From contig NZ_CP023777.1 of assembly GCF_002557795.1 (NCBI RefSeq), forward strand, positions 930,001-994,000: a stretch of 64,000 bases of DNA. The letters are read 5' to 3'. Made by a program: the position numbers and the translations under genes. The notes under the pieces are model-generated. The model searched no databases. It saw only the letters and a program-made list of their open reading frames with translations, and was not told the DNA's origin. The stretch is from Chitinophaga caeni (GTDB lineage Bacteria; Bacteroidota; Bacteroidia; Chitinophagales; Chitinophagaceae). This document shows, in pieces, positions 35,693 to 45,202 of the stretch; within the stretch, counting starts at the first letter, position 1, and the number at the start of each line of letters is the position of its first letter.

Positions 35693-36421
35693 AGCTCACA
35701 ATGGTTTGGGTAATAAGATTTTCTACACATAGCATAATTGTACTTCGGAGTATAGCACAGGGTATGAACTCAGAAAGAAAAGAATGTCTATAAAATCAGT
35801 AAGGATACTTTTACCGGTTTATTACTAGGATACTTTCTTCTGCATGTTTGGTTGATCATAGCCAGGATCACATTCCTCGAAACATTTTAATAATTTTCAT
35901 CATCCGAAACTTGTACAAAACTATAAGCTTGAGTTGGCAAAGCATGCGTTTATTTCGTTCATTCTAAGACAAGAACGAACAGTCTATTCATTTTTTAAAT
36001 CCTTGTTCATTTTGTTCATTTTTTGAAATTTGCAATTACGGTGATGAATAAATGAGGATATAATAAAGAGGTTTTGGGGCAGGTTGCTTCTAAAAATGAC
36101 AGCATCAAAAAAAACTGTTTTCCCCGGACATTTTTCACAACGTTAAATACCATTATTTTACTTCGAACCGTGAAAATCACCCCCTAAAACAACAAGAATC
36201 TCAAAAAATTTTTTGAACAAAATTTAAATTATAATAAATTTAATATCAATTTGTTATAATTTAAATCGAATAATATATATTATTATTCATTCTATTCATT
36301 TTTAAAAATGTAAATCTAGCCGTTCATTATCCTCGTAAGTATTCTCTTGTGTGGAACTAGATAACTGTATATTATCATCATAATTTCTATTAACTCTAGA
36401 ATATCCATTAATTGTCCCCTT
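35693..36421. promoter_or_regulatory. 729-base divergent promoter region between adhesin operon and STAND ATPase
   Basis: No gene. A perfect 13-bp inverted repeat, ATTTAAATTATAA (36222-36234) and TTATAATTTAAAT (36254-36266), has a 19-base spacer and lies about 155 bases before the STAND gene. The motif TTCATT recurs at least seven times between 35955 and 36335, often as TTCATTTTT. Both promoters must lie here, but no exact consensus box was found. Confidence 0.55.
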
Positions 36422-39010
36422 ATGATTGATTTATCCTACGATTACATCGTGATGCTCCAAAACGAAGTCTTGCGTCAATTCGGTGTGGACAACATTACTC
36501 CCGGGCTATGTAAACCATTATCAACAGCCATCCTGGGAAGAACAACGAAAATCGTGAGTGAAACAACGTTAAAGCGATTCTTCGGGTTTGCAGCAGCACA
36601 ACATAGTTTTTCAAGGTACACCTTGAATACTTTGTCGCATTATTGTGGCTATAAAGATTGGGACGAGTTCCAATCAAAGAATGTCGCCGCAACTATTAAA
36701 ACATCTATTGCGCCTTCTCCTACAATCGAAGGTTGCACCTCCAAATGGATGGAGCTCAAAGCTAAGGCCAACGCGGTTTCTCAGTACACCATTCAAACGC
36801 TGAAAAATCGCTCCGGTATCCCTTTCAACTACACCGTGGTAAGACAGGAAACGATTCAACACATCGAACGGTTCTTGAACAGTGATTACCCGGCCACTGT
36901 TTTTATTGCTCCCCCAGGCTGGGGAAAATCAATCTCCCTTGTACATGCTGTTGAACATTGCTGGTTTAACCAAAATGCCGCGCATACGGAAGACATTTGC
37001 TGGTTTATCAATGCCCATGCTGCCGGAAGTCTTATGATGAAAGGCTTTTCGCTAGCCAATTGGCTCGATAATCAACTCAATCTTGGCCCGGGAGAAAACC
37101 TAAGGGAATATTTCTCTAATAACCCGCAAGCCCGCAGCGGTAAGCTGGTGCTAATTATTGACGGCTTTGACGAATTGAACCTCGGTAGTGATAAAACTAA
37201 AATGTTGTATTCCAAATTGGAGGATTTTGTTTATTCTAACGATGAACACCCATGGGTGAAAGTAATCCTCTCGGTAAGGTCAAGTACCTGGTCGGAGCTT
37301 TTTCAAAGATCCCAACATTACGCCAACTTCCGCAAGTTCTGGTTCATGGGTCGCAAAATGGACGAGGAAACTAATATTAACATACCACTGCTCAGCAAGG
37401 AAGAAATGAAATCGGTCTTGAATCATTATCATTTCGATGCGCAAAAAGTGGAACAGCTATCAGACCTTTTCTTGCAGAAATTAATACACCCGTATTATTT
37501 ACAGCTATTCTGTCAATTGAACGAAGAACACGGGGACGGCTTCTTCGATGAAAGGCTCAGCCTTTTCGAGATTGCGTCCAAATTTATCCAGAACAGGGTG
37601 TTCCAGTCAAATAAAAATACTTTCAAAATTGCCATCATCGATAAATTATTACAATTACTCGATTATGGAAGAAACGGTTTATATGCAGATAAAGCTTTAC
37701 TCTTAAATAAAAACACGGATCTCTTCCCGGCATATAAAGAATTGGTAACCGATAATATCCTGGTTGAAGAAAACTTGAGCCAAGAAATCATGTTTAATGT
37801 GAAGGTCCGGTTTACCCATAATTTTATGCTGGAATATTTCGTCGCAATGCATTTCTATCAAAATTACGGCGAACATGTGCGAGAAGATATGCTCAACCAT
37901 ATCCTATCATATTTTCCCCCTTCGAGTTTCAGGATATCGGTCTTGAATTGGCTCGTGCGCTGCTGCATCAACAAGCAACAGTATGAATGTATCCACGCTA
38001 TCCTGAAACTTCCCTTAACAACGAACGAGCGCTCCCAAATACTGGAGTATATCGTGTTACATCACAACCAGGAGGATCGCAAACCGGTTGCGCTGGAAGA
38101 AGTTTTCCCCATCGGCTTTTTCAAAAAACACCCCATCAGCGGTTTCGTGAACGACGATTTTGTTCAGTACCGCAAGAAAAAAATCCTGGATACCTTCTTG
38201 GGATTAGCCGAATCTACTGAAGACAAGTTGAAGATACGCAGCAATCTTTTCGTGATGGCCCTGATGCAACTCGATGCCGAATCATGTGAATTCGAGTTGA
38301 CCAATATCAGGAAACTGACGGCTGATGACGAGGCGTTGACTGCCATGTCCATCCAACCTTACGAGATATTCCTGTTTATATATGAATACCTCAAATTCGG
38401 GGAAGTCAACGAAGATATCAAGGAGAAAATTTACGATTGCAAATGGCTATGGTTGATCGGCGGACAGAAAATTGGCGTGGCGGAAGAGATTGTTTGTAAA
38501 GCGATGTGCTTCGCTTTCTTGTTGATGGGTGATTACCAGCAGCTGCTAAACTTCACGCAACGATTATTTGAAAGGTATCCACAAATGCTTTATAGCAAGG
38601 GAGATGTATTCAGGCTAACGCTACTTTGCTGGGAAGCACAGGCCCATTTACGGGTAGGCAATACCAAGGAAGGGAAGCGTATTCATGAGCATATCGACAG
38701 GGTGTTGAAGCTAAACTTGGCGGATCAATTCAGTACCAAGCATGTACAAACTTTACAAAAAATAATAGGCGCGGAAATTTGCTACCAGAACGGTGACTAC
38801 AACAGGGCTATCAAACTGGCAGAATCAGCGATGGAGATGGCGCAAAAACTCGACTTCAAATTATTTGCCCTGATTAATTATACCATATTGAATAAGGTTT
38901 ACCAAGATCTTAATATGGAACATCAAACCGAATTGGCGATGCAACAAGTTGCCTTAATACAAAAAAATACTACGTTCAAAAAAGCTGTATCAAACTTTAT
39001 TTATCAATAA
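36422..39010 (+). CDS. STAND/NACHT-type ATPase with N-terminal helical domain and C-terminal helical repeats
   Basis: An 862-residue cytoplasmic protein. The N-terminal 90 residues form a small helical domain (SETTLKRFFGF, SRYTLNTLSHYCGYKDWDEF) of a type common at the start of Bacteroidota proteins and perhaps DNA-binding. The ATPase follows: Walker A APPGWGKS (163-170), Walker B LVLIIDGFDE (242-251), and a sensor-like VILSVRSS (281-288). A winged/helical segment and about 350 residues of TPR-like helices follow. This build matches STAND switches that sense a ligand through the C-terminal repeats. It could be a transcription regulator of the divergent adhesin operon or a defence sensor; no nuclease, protease or membrane effector domain was seen. 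Confidence 0.8.
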   Translation: MIDLSYDYIVMLQNEVLRQFGVDNITPGLCKPLSTAILGRTTKIVSETTLKRFFGFAAAQHSFSRYTLNTLSHYCGYKDWDEFQSKNVAATIKTSIAPSPTIEGCTSKWMELKAKANAVSQYTIQTLKNRSGIPFNYTVVRQETIQHIERFLNSDYPATVFIAPPGWGKSISLVHAVEHCWFNQNAAHTEDICWFINAHAAGSLMMKGFSLANWLDNQLNLGPGENLREYFSNNPQARSGKLVLIIDGFDELNLGSDKTKMLYSKLEDFVYSNDEHPWVKVILSVRSSTWSELFQRSQHYANFRKFWFMGRKMDEETNINIPLLSKEEMKSVLNHYHFDAQKVEQLSDLFLQKLIHPYYLQLFCQLNEEHGDGFFDERLSLFEIASKFIQNRVFQSNKNTFKIAIIDKLLQLLDYGRNGLYADKALLLNKNTDLFPAYKELVTDNILVEENLSQEIMFNVKVRFTHNFMLEYFVAMHFYQNYGEHVREDMLNHILSYFPPSSFRISVLNWLVRCCINKQQYECIHAILKLPLTTNERSQILEYIVLHHNQEDRKPVALEEVFPIGFFKKHPISGFVNDDFVQYRKKKILDTFLGLAESTEDKLKIRSNLFVMALMQLDAESCEFELTNIRKLTADDEALTAMSIQPYEIFLFIYEYLKFGEVNEDIKEKIYDCKWLWLIGGQKIGVAEEIVCKAMCFAFLLMGDYQQLLNFTQRLFERYPQMLYSKGDVFRLTLLCWEAQAHLRVGNTKEGKRIHEHIDRVLKLNLADQFSTKHVQTLQKIIGAEICYQNGDYNRAIKLAESAMEMAQKLDFKLFALINYTILNKVYQDLNMEHQTELAMQQVALIQKNTTFKKAVSNFIYQ

Positions 39011-39550
39011 ACCAGAGAAATTAATCGTCCATGGTTCATGTTGAACTCCAAGATTAGTTTTTCAGTACACCTACTGGCAAACGTTTTTTACAAGAAAATC
39101 ATGGATCAAACCGGCACTGTAATTCTTTACGGTGCCCTTTTTATTTATAACAATCTACCATTATTGTCCGGCTAAATTTTCAATGTAAAAATTATCGTTA
39201 CCTCAAAAGTTCGATTCAATGTCCACCTGCACATTTCTTTGTACTACTGTATGACTTCGCTATTAACAGTGCGAAGTTCCACGGTTTTGTTGGCTGGGCT
39301 GAATAGATCATCCTTCGCTTAGGTCCTTGACCAGGTAAGGCATCCAAGTAAATTTATGCCATTTTAGGCGGACAACAATGACAGTCAACCAAGTATGAGC
39401 CTTACTGGTAAATAGTATATAAAAGACCAAGCAGGGAGGCATATGGGTAGAAATTCCAACGCAGTTAAGGCAGCCAAAAATCTTAAACTATAAGGCTATC
39501 GATATTTTAAATATCCATAAATCTGGCATAATTTTATTACAAAAAGCAGC
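39011..39550. other. 540-base gap after the STAND gene
   Basis: The STAND terminator lies at 39113-39146. Beyond it no ORF, repeat or RNA was recognised; the last 60 bases must contain the promoter of the transglutaminase-like gene. Confidence 0.5.
39113..39146 (+). terminator. terminator of the STAND ATPase gene
   Basis: GGCACTGTAA (39113-39122) pairs with TTACGGTGCC (39127-39136) around a TTCT loop with one T-G pair, followed by CTTTTTATTT. Confidence 0.8.
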
Positions 39551-40459
39551 ATGGCGAATGAAGATTCAAGATATACTACGGTTCAAACTTTCTTGTTAAA
39601 CCTGTTGAGCCTGTTGACTATTTTGCCTTTAGCGCCCTTTTTAAACCGGTTTATTCCACCCGTTATCATCGGGGACATCCATATAGATTTATTTATATCC
39701 CTCTTGATCGCGTTCTTGATAACCAGGATCATTTTATGGATCTTCAAACCCTTGATGATACCGGCATTTGTATTGGTTTGCAGCGTTTTAGTATACAATT
39801 TCTTCATTGGAAGCTATACATTCACGAACGTGATCAACGATTATAAGGGGATGGTCCAGGGTAACTGGGGTGCTAAAGATCAAAAACAACAAGATATACT
39901 CAGCTTGTATCCAAGAAGGGTAGAGACCTATTATGACAAAACCGTAAGGGGTATCAGGGAAAAAGTCAATGACCAGGATTCCGTCGTTAGAAATTATGCT
40001 GTAAAGTATTCTTTAACAGATTTTGACGAATATTTTTCAAAATATGGTAAAATAGTACGGTTTTTGAGCTTATATAAACATATTCGTAATAACTTTAAGT
40101 ATGTGAATGACTCCCAAAGGGATGAGTATTTTGCCACCCCGCAAGAAACTATCCGGAATGGTTTAGGGGGTGATTGTGACGATCATTCAATCCTGATGGT
40201 TTCCTGTATGCAAAGTATCGGGGCCAAATGTAGGATTGTACTGGTAAAAGGCCATGCTTACCCCGAATTGTATTGTGGCAATAAGGATGACTTTGAAATT
40301 TTGAAACAAGCAATTGTCCTTTTATTCAACAATCCGCCTGTAAAACAGTTATATTATCATGAAATGAAAGGAGAGTATTGGATCAACTTAGATTATACGG
40401 CGCGCCATCCCGGGGGGCCTTATATGAATAACCAAGTATATGCCCTAATCGATTTATAA
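39551..40459 (+). CDS. membrane-anchored transglutaminase-like protein
   Basis: A 302-residue protein. The first 95 residues contain about three hydrophobic segments (FLLNLLSLLTILPLAPFL, LFISLLIAFLITRIILWI, MIPAFVLVCSVLVYNFFI). The C-terminal part is a transglutaminase-like cysteine-protease fold: the catalytic Cys209 in GGDCDDHSILMV, His in LVKGHAYPELY and Asp in INLDYTARHPGG. Substrate is unknown; such proteins often act as peptidases or scaffolds near the membrane. Dps follows 37 bases later and may be co-transcribed. Confidence 0.8.
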   Translation: MANEDSRYTTVQTFLLNLLSLLTILPLAPFLNRFIPPVIIGDIHIDLFISLLIAFLITRIILWIFKPLMIPAFVLVCSVLVYNFFIGSYTFTNVINDYKGMVQGNWGAKDQKQQDILSLYPRRVETYYDKTVRGIREKVNDQDSVVRNYAVKYSLTDFDEYFSKYGKIVRFLSLYKHIRNNFKYVNDSQRDEYFATPQETIRNGLGGDCDDHSILMVSCMQSIGAKCRIVLVKGHAYPELYCGNKDDFEILKQAIVLLFNNPPVKQLYYHEMKGEYWINLDYTARHPGGPYMNNQVYALIDL

Positions 40460-40496
40460 AAACATTACAACATCTTTAATTTAAAAATCTTATACA

Positions 40497-40967
40497 ATGA
40501 AAGTGAACATTGGTGTACCCGAAAAAAATTTACAAGCAGTAGCTGATAAACTGCAAGTGCTATTAGCAGACGAAAGTATTTTATATACTAAAACGAGAAA
40601 CTATCACTGGAATGTTGAAGGACAGAATTTCTCGGAGATGCACCTATTTTATGAAGGACAATATGGCGACCTGGCAGAAATGATCGATGAAGTGGCTGAA
40701 AGGATCCGCCAATTGGGACATTATAGCGTAGGGCGCCTTGCCGATTTCCTCAAGTTGACACATTTGTTGGAGCCGGAATACACGAACGATCAGAAAACAC
40801 AATTGAAGAATTTGTTAGATGATCATGAAACAATTATCCGCTTCATCCGTGAATGTATCCGCGAGTTTGATGAAACCCATAACGATGCTGGTTCTAGTGA
40901 TTTTGTTACCGGCTTGATGGAGAAACACGAAAAAATGGCTTGGATGCTCCGCTCTTATTTGAAATAG
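40497..40967 (+). CDS. dps: Dps family DNA-protection ferritin
   Basis: A 156-residue ferritin-like protein that assembles as a dodecamer, oxidises iron with peroxide and shields DNA. The ferroxidase motif is split between subunits: His in TRNYHWNVEG and Asp/Glu in FYEGQYGDLAEMIDEVAERIRQLG. It lacks a long Lys-rich N-terminal tail, so DNA binding may be weak. A strong terminator follows. Confidence 0.95.
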   Translation: MKVNIGVPEKNLQAVADKLQVLLADESILYTKTRNYHWNVEGQNFSEMHLFYEGQYGDLAEMIDEVAERIRQLGHYSVGRLADFLKLTHLLEPEYTNDQKTQLKNLLDDHETIIRFIRECIREFDETHNDAGSSDFVTGLMEKHEKMAWMLRSYLK

Positions 40968-40999
40968 AAATAAGGTGGCTAATGCCAAAGCATACTTGT

Positions 41000-41028
41000 C
41001 CCGCGATAGTAATCGCGGGATTTTTTTT
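41000..41028 (+). terminator. terminator of dps
   Basis: CCCGCGAT (41000-41007) pairs with ATCGCGGG (41012-41019) around AGTA, followed by ATTTTTTTT. Confidence 0.9.
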
Positions 41029-41476
41029 ATACGCCGAACTGTTGTAGATGGTGATCCAGGTGTTTGTACATGCCCCTGGCCCATTGTTCAGCAGTTAGTT
41101 TACCAAAAAATGAATGGGCTGCTGTTGTTACAACTCCAGGGCCACCGCTGGCCAATTCCTGGATTTGCCCGATGAGCTTATTTTTCTCTTCTTCCACACC
41201 ATTGCCATCCCCTGCCAAAAGTGAAGGGTCGGTAGGCAGGCCCTTGGGGAAGGGTTTCTCATTCAGGAACATGGGCTTTGCCAACCAACCTACCAAGTAA
41301 CTGAACCAGGCCCTTTTAACCTGCTTCTTTCCCAAGGCCATTTCCATGGCGGCATTGCAATGCGCAAGCATCTGTGCCGCAGTCATTTTGCCCCAGTGGG
41401 GAGTGGAAGCCGGGTTAATATGTTGTACCCTGGAAATGATAGTGGCAGCATCTGCCTGGTCAAAGAAATTCTTCAT
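41027..41476 (-). CDS. DUF1569-domain protein (DinB-like fold)
   Basis: A 149-residue protein that matches DUF1569, a helical-bundle family related to DinB. Typical features are TPHWGKMTAAQMLAHCNAAMEMALG near residues 25-50, PFPKGLPTDPSLL, and HSFFGKLTAEQWARGMYKHLDHHLQQF at the end, whose histidines could bind a metal. Function is unknown. It converges with dps, ending inside the T-run of the dps terminator. Confidence 0.87.
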   Translation of the reverse strand: MKNFFDQADAATIISRVQHINPASTPHWGKMTAAQMLAHCNAAMEMALGKKQVKRAWFSYLVGWLAKPMFLNEKPFPKGLPTDPSLLAGDGNGVEEEKNKLIGQIQELASGGPGVVTTAAHSFFGKLTAEQWARGMYKHLDHHLQQFGV

Positions 41477-41748
41477 TTTTCTACGTCATTGATAGTGGAA
41501 ATTAACACTTTCGTAGGAACAAAAGATATAACTTTCTTATTATATTCATCCCTCGAAAAAGTTTCTGTGAAGAATGTTCCGTTCGATAAAACATTTGTAA
41601 ATAGAATTTGTTATTAATTTAACGTTACTTCAGAATATCGGCCAGCAAGATGGATTGATTTAAAAATTGTGCGAGAATAATCATTCGGTTAATAACAGAT
41701 AGCAAGGCATTCCCCATGAGTGCAATATTTACATCTTAACTTTTCAAT

Positions 41749-42501
41749 ATGGAACAACTTTTTCAGGGAAAAGTGGCCGTTGTTACGGGCGCAGGCTCAG
41801 GGATTGGAAAGGCTACAGCAGAACTGTACAGCCAACATGGGGCTAAAGTAGTAGTCAGTGATATCAGCCTGGAACATGGTAAACAAACCGTGGACGATAT
41901 CAAGGCAAAAGGCGGTGACGCTACTTTTATTGCATGCGATGTTGCTGACCCCAAAGCATGCAAAAACTTGATAGACGAAACTGTAAAAGTTTACGGTAGA
42001 TTAGATGCCGCGTGTAACAATGCAGGCATCGGTGGTGAAGCAAACCCGGTCGCGGATTATAGTATCGAAAACTTCGATAAAATTATCGCGATTAATTTGA
42101 GCAGCGTATTCTACTGTATGAAATACGAGATCCCCGCTATGCTGAAAAATGGCGGCGGTGCAATTATAAATATGGCATCTATTTTAGGACAGGTAGGCTT
42201 TGCCAATTCTGCCGGGTATGTAGCAGCCAAACATGGAGTTGTAGGATTAACTCAAAACGCCGGGATAGAATATTCTTCCCAAGGCATAAGGGTTAACGCG
42301 GTTGGGCCCGGTTTTATTGACACACCTTTATTAAATAACCTGGATCCAGAAATGAAAAAAGCCCTGGTTAAATTGCACCCCATCGGGAGGTTGGGTAAGG
42401 CGGAAGAAATCGCGGAACTGGTTGTTTGGCTCAGTTCCAACAAGGCATCTTTTATTACGGGTTCTTATTACCCTATTGATGGTGCCTATCTAGCTTTGTG
42501 A
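41749..42501 (+). CDS. short-chain dehydrogenase/reductase (SDR)
   Basis: A 250-residue NAD(P)-dependent oxidoreductase. It shows the TGAGSGIGKA nucleotide-binding loop near the N-terminus, an acidic residue at the end of strand 2 (VVSDI, favouring NAD), NNAGIGG, the catalytic Ser in NMASILGQ, and Tyr-x3-Lys in GYVAAKHG. Substrate cannot be read from sequence. It is a single gene with a terminator. Confidence 0.92.
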   Translation: MEQLFQGKVAVVTGAGSGIGKATAELYSQHGAKVVVSDISLEHGKQTVDDIKAKGGDATFIACDVADPKACKNLIDETVKVYGRLDAACNNAGIGGEANPVADYSIENFDKIIAINLSSVFYCMKYEIPAMLKNGGGAIINMASILGQVGFANSAGYVAAKHGVVGLTQNAGIEYSSQGIRVNAVGPGFIDTPLLNNLDPEMKKALVKLHPIGRLGKAEEIAELVVWLSSNKASFITGSYYPIDGAYLAL

Positions 42502-42528
42502 TTTATTGTTTAATTTTTGTACTGTAAT

Positions 42529-42562
42529 GGCTGCCCCTTTTTAGGCGCAGCCCTTTCTTTTT
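42529..42562 (+). terminator. terminator of the SDR gene
   Basis: GGCTGC (42529-42534) pairs with GCAGCC (42547-42552), with extra CC/GG pairing, followed by CTTTCTTTTTC. Confidence 0.6.
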
Positions 42563-42590
42563 CACGGATTTAAGGACACGGATTTAGGGA

Positions 42591-42733
42591 TTACACGGAT
42601 GATCATTGTTTTATACCTATCTATTGCCTTAAGATGTTTTATCGCGGATGTTGTTTTTGATATTTCACGGTTGATCAATGTTTCATACCTATCTATTACC
42701 TTAAAATGTTTTATCGCGGATGTTGTTTTGATA
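42591..42733. repeat. 72-bp tandem duplication
   Basis: Two copies with a 72-base period share a core reading ATACCTATCTATTnCCTTA followed by ATGTTTTATCGCGGATGTTG. They differ at only a few positions, so the duplication is fairly recent. Short CACGG boxes begin each copy. Confidence 0.8.
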
Positions 42734-42780
42734 TAACCTGGGATTCGAGCCTGGTTTTTTGGACTGTCATTTGCGCCATC

Positions 42781-42820
42781 TTCCTTTTCTTTCTTTTCTT
42801 TCTTTTCTTCCCTTTCTTCC
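42781..42820 (+). repeat. 9-bp pyrimidine minisatellite (TTTCTTTTC) upstream of GH36
   Basis: Four 9-base units (TTCCTTTTC, TTTCTTTTC, TTTCTTTTC, TTCCCTTTC) and a partial fifth. It ends 51 bases before the alpha-galactosidase ATG, near the expected promoter. Confidence 0.75.
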
Positions 42821-42871
42821 CAAAGAAATTTTTATATTGCAAGTACATTATAAGCGTACAAAATACATTTA

Positions 42872-45031
42872 ATGAAAAAGATATTATTCCTATTTCTGCT
42901 GGCCTTAGGTATTCCATTTGCGACCATTGCACAGAAGGGTGGCTACATTGTTATAAAAACGGCTCATACCGGGCTTGTTTTTCACGAAGAAAAGGATGGG
43001 AGCCTGCACCAAATTTACTATGGGCAGGCGCTGAAGAACCCGGCAGATTATTACTTGTTGCCTGGCACCAGGGATGAGGCGTATCCAACATTCGGAACTA
43101 AATATCTATTCACCCCTGCCATCAGGACGGTTCACAATGATGGGAATCCCTCTTTGGCGCTCGTATATAAATCTCATCAACAGCTGCTTGTTGCACCGGG
43201 CGTCGAGGAAACCACCATTCATTTGCATGACCCCAAGTACCCGGTAGAAGTCGATTTACATTTCAAGGCGTACTTGTCTTCCGATGTAATAGCACAATGG
43301 GTAACCGTTAGTCATCATGAGAAAAAGCCAATCGTTTTATACCAGTATGCTTCAGCTGCATTAAGTGTCAGCGCGAGCAATTATACTTTAGAACATTTTC
43401 ATGGCGATTGGGCCGCCGAAATGCAAATGGAAAGCACCAACTTGACTGCCGGGAAAAAGACATTATCCAGCCAATTAGAGACCCGTGCGCATATGTATCA
43501 ATCACCATCATTTTTAATCTCCTTAAACGGGACTTCTACTGAAGAATATGGTGATGTTATCGGCGGTACTTTAGCTTGGTCTGGCAACTTTAAACTGGAT
43601 TTCGAAGTGGATGAAATTAACCAGCTTAGAATACTGGCCGGGATGAATGAACTTGGCGCCGAGTATCATCTGCTGCCGGGAAAAACATTTACAACGCCGG
43701 CATTTTTGTTTAGCTATAGCAATGAAGGGAAGGGATTGATCAGCAGAAACTTCCATAAATGGGCAAGGGATTATGGCGTTCTGAATGGCCATGGTAGCAG
43801 GTACACCTTGTTGAATAACTGGGAGGCGACCTATTTTGATTTCAACGAAGAAAAGTTGACCAACCTGTTTGATGATGCGAAGCAACTGGGCGTGGATCTC
43901 TTCTTGTTAGATGATGGTTGGTTTGGCAATAAATATCCTAGGAATAATGATCGCGCCGGCCTGGGCGATTGGCAGGAAAATAAAGCCAAATTGCCTCACG
44001 GCATCGGTTACCTTGTTAAAGAAGCGGCAGCAAGGGATTTAAAATTCGGTATTTGGCTAGAGCCGGAAATGGTAAATCCTAAAAGTGAGCTGTACGAAAA
44101 ACATCCCGAATGGATTATAAAATTGCCTAATAGGGAAGAACATTATTACCGTTCTCAATTAGTACTGGATCTTACTAATCCTACCGTACAAGATTTTGTT
44201 TATCACATCGTAGATGATATGATGAGCAAAAACCCCGGTATTGCTTATATCAAATGGGATTGTAACAGGATGGTAACAAATGCTTATTCACAATTCGAAG
44301 GAAACCAACAAAGTAATTTGTATGTCGATTACGTAAACGGTTTATATAAAGTATTGGATAGGGTAAGACAAAAATATCCTGAACTCCCAATTATGCTATG
44401 TTCGGGTGGTGGAGGAAGGGTCGATTACGGGGCTCTGCCTTATTTTACCGAGTTTTGGCCGAGTGATAACACAGGCGCAACCGAACGGGTATTCATTCAA
44501 TGGGGATATTCCTATTTCTTCCCAAGTATTGCCACCAGCGCACATGTAACGGAGTGGGGAGATGCTCCATTAAAATTCAGGTTGGCTGTTTCAATGGCCG
44601 GCAGACTCGGCTTTGACCTCGTTCCTAAAAAATTAAATGCCGAAGAATTAGCTTTATGTCAACAAGCATTACATGAATATAAAGCTATACAGCAAACTGT
44701 TTGGCAGGGCGATTTATACCGCTTACAATCCCCTTATGATCACAACGTCGCTTCATGGATGTACGCTGCCAATGACAAGGCCGAAGCGGTTATATTCATG
44801 TTCAGGATCAAGAAACTATTCGATTCCAAGATTGCTGAAAATATAAAATTCAAAGGTTTGGATCCAGGAAAAAAATATCTTGTTAAAGAATTACTAGTTC
44901 AACAAGGACAGAAAGCTATTAACAAGGCAAATGGCAAAACTTATTCCGGCGATTACCTGATGAAAGTTGGCCTACCTAGTAATTTAAACAAGGTTCAACA
45001 AGCCGTTATCTTACAATTAAAATCTTTGTAG
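42872..45031 (+). CDS. GH36 alpha-galactosidase, secreted
   Basis: A 719-residue glycoside hydrolase with a signal peptide (about 1-20, ending ATIAQ), so it acts in the periplasm or outside. An N-terminal beta-sandwich precedes the (beta/alpha)8 barrel. Signatures are LFLLDDGWFGNKYPRNND, FGIWLEPEMVNPKS, the nucleophile Asp463 in IKWDCNR, the CSGGGGRVDYG loop, and the acid/base Asp532 in PSDNTGAT. It would release terminal alpha-galactose from raffinose-type sugars or galactomannan. No SusC/SusD pair is next to it, so it is not in a typical polysaccharide locus. Confidence 0.95.
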   Translation: MKKILFLFLLALGIPFATIAQKGGYIVIKTAHTGLVFHEEKDGSLHQIYYGQALKNPADYYLLPGTRDEAYPTFGTKYLFTPAIRTVHNDGNPSLALVYKSHQQLLVAPGVEETTIHLHDPKYPVEVDLHFKAYLSSDVIAQWVTVSHHEKKPIVLYQYASAALSVSASNYTLEHFHGDWAAEMQMESTNLTAGKKTLSSQLETRAHMYQSPSFLISLNGTSTEEYGDVIGGTLAWSGNFKLDFEVDEINQLRILAGMNELGAEYHLLPGKTFTTPAFLFSYSNEGKGLISRNFHKWARDYGVLNGHGSRYTLLNNWEATYFDFNEEKLTNLFDDAKQLGVDLFLLDDGWFGNKYPRNNDRAGLGDWQENKAKLPHGIGYLVKEAAARDLKFGIWLEPEMVNPKSELYEKHPEWIIKLPNREEHYYRSQLVLDLTNPTVQDFVYHIVDDMMSKNPGIAYIKWDCNRMVTNAYSQFEGNQQSNLYVDYVNGLYKVLDRVRQKYPELPIMLCSGGGGRVDYGALPYFTEFWPSDNTGATERVFIQWGYSYFFPSIATSAHVTEWGDAPLKFRLAVSMAGRLGFDLVPKKLNAEELALCQQALHEYKAIQQTVWQGDLYRLQSPYDHNVASWMYAANDKAEAVIFMFRIKKLFDSKIAENIKFKGLDPGKKYLVKELLVQQGQKAINKANGKTYSGDYLMKVGLPSNLNKVQQAVILQLKSL

Positions 45032-45114
45032 TACTGCATTTGAATGTCTGAAAATCTATACTGGTTCGAAACCCGTATTCGCTTTTTGAATGCTGTACCT
45101 AAATACTAATTTAA

Positions 45115-45202
45115 TCTGAATACTAAACTTTTGCTGGTTCGAGTCTGAATACTAAAACTTTTGCTGGTTCAAGTCTGAATACTAAACTCTTGCTGGTTCG
45201 AG
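45115..45202. repeat. three tandem copies of a 29-30-bp repeat
   Basis: Units 45115-45143, 45144-45173 and 45174-45202 share TCTGAATACTAAA and TTGCTGGTTCGAG. An older CTGGTTCGAA stands at 45061. The last copy runs into the left arm of the 21-bp inverted repeat. Confidence 0.85.

Larger units (their letters stand above)
42502..42871. other. 370-base gap with SDR terminator, tandem duplication and pyrimidine repeat
   Basis: No gene. From left to right it holds the SDR terminator, three CACGGAT boxes (42563, 42577, 42594), a 72-bp duplication (42591-42733) and a 9-bp pyrimidine repeat (42781-42820) just before the GH36 gene. Confidence 0.7.

Noticed and set aside
36422..39010. Assignment of the STAND ATPase to a known Avs or CARD-NLR defence type
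   Set aside because: No nuclease, protease, TIR or membrane effector motif was visible, and no other defence gene lies nearby, so the specific type cannot be claimed.
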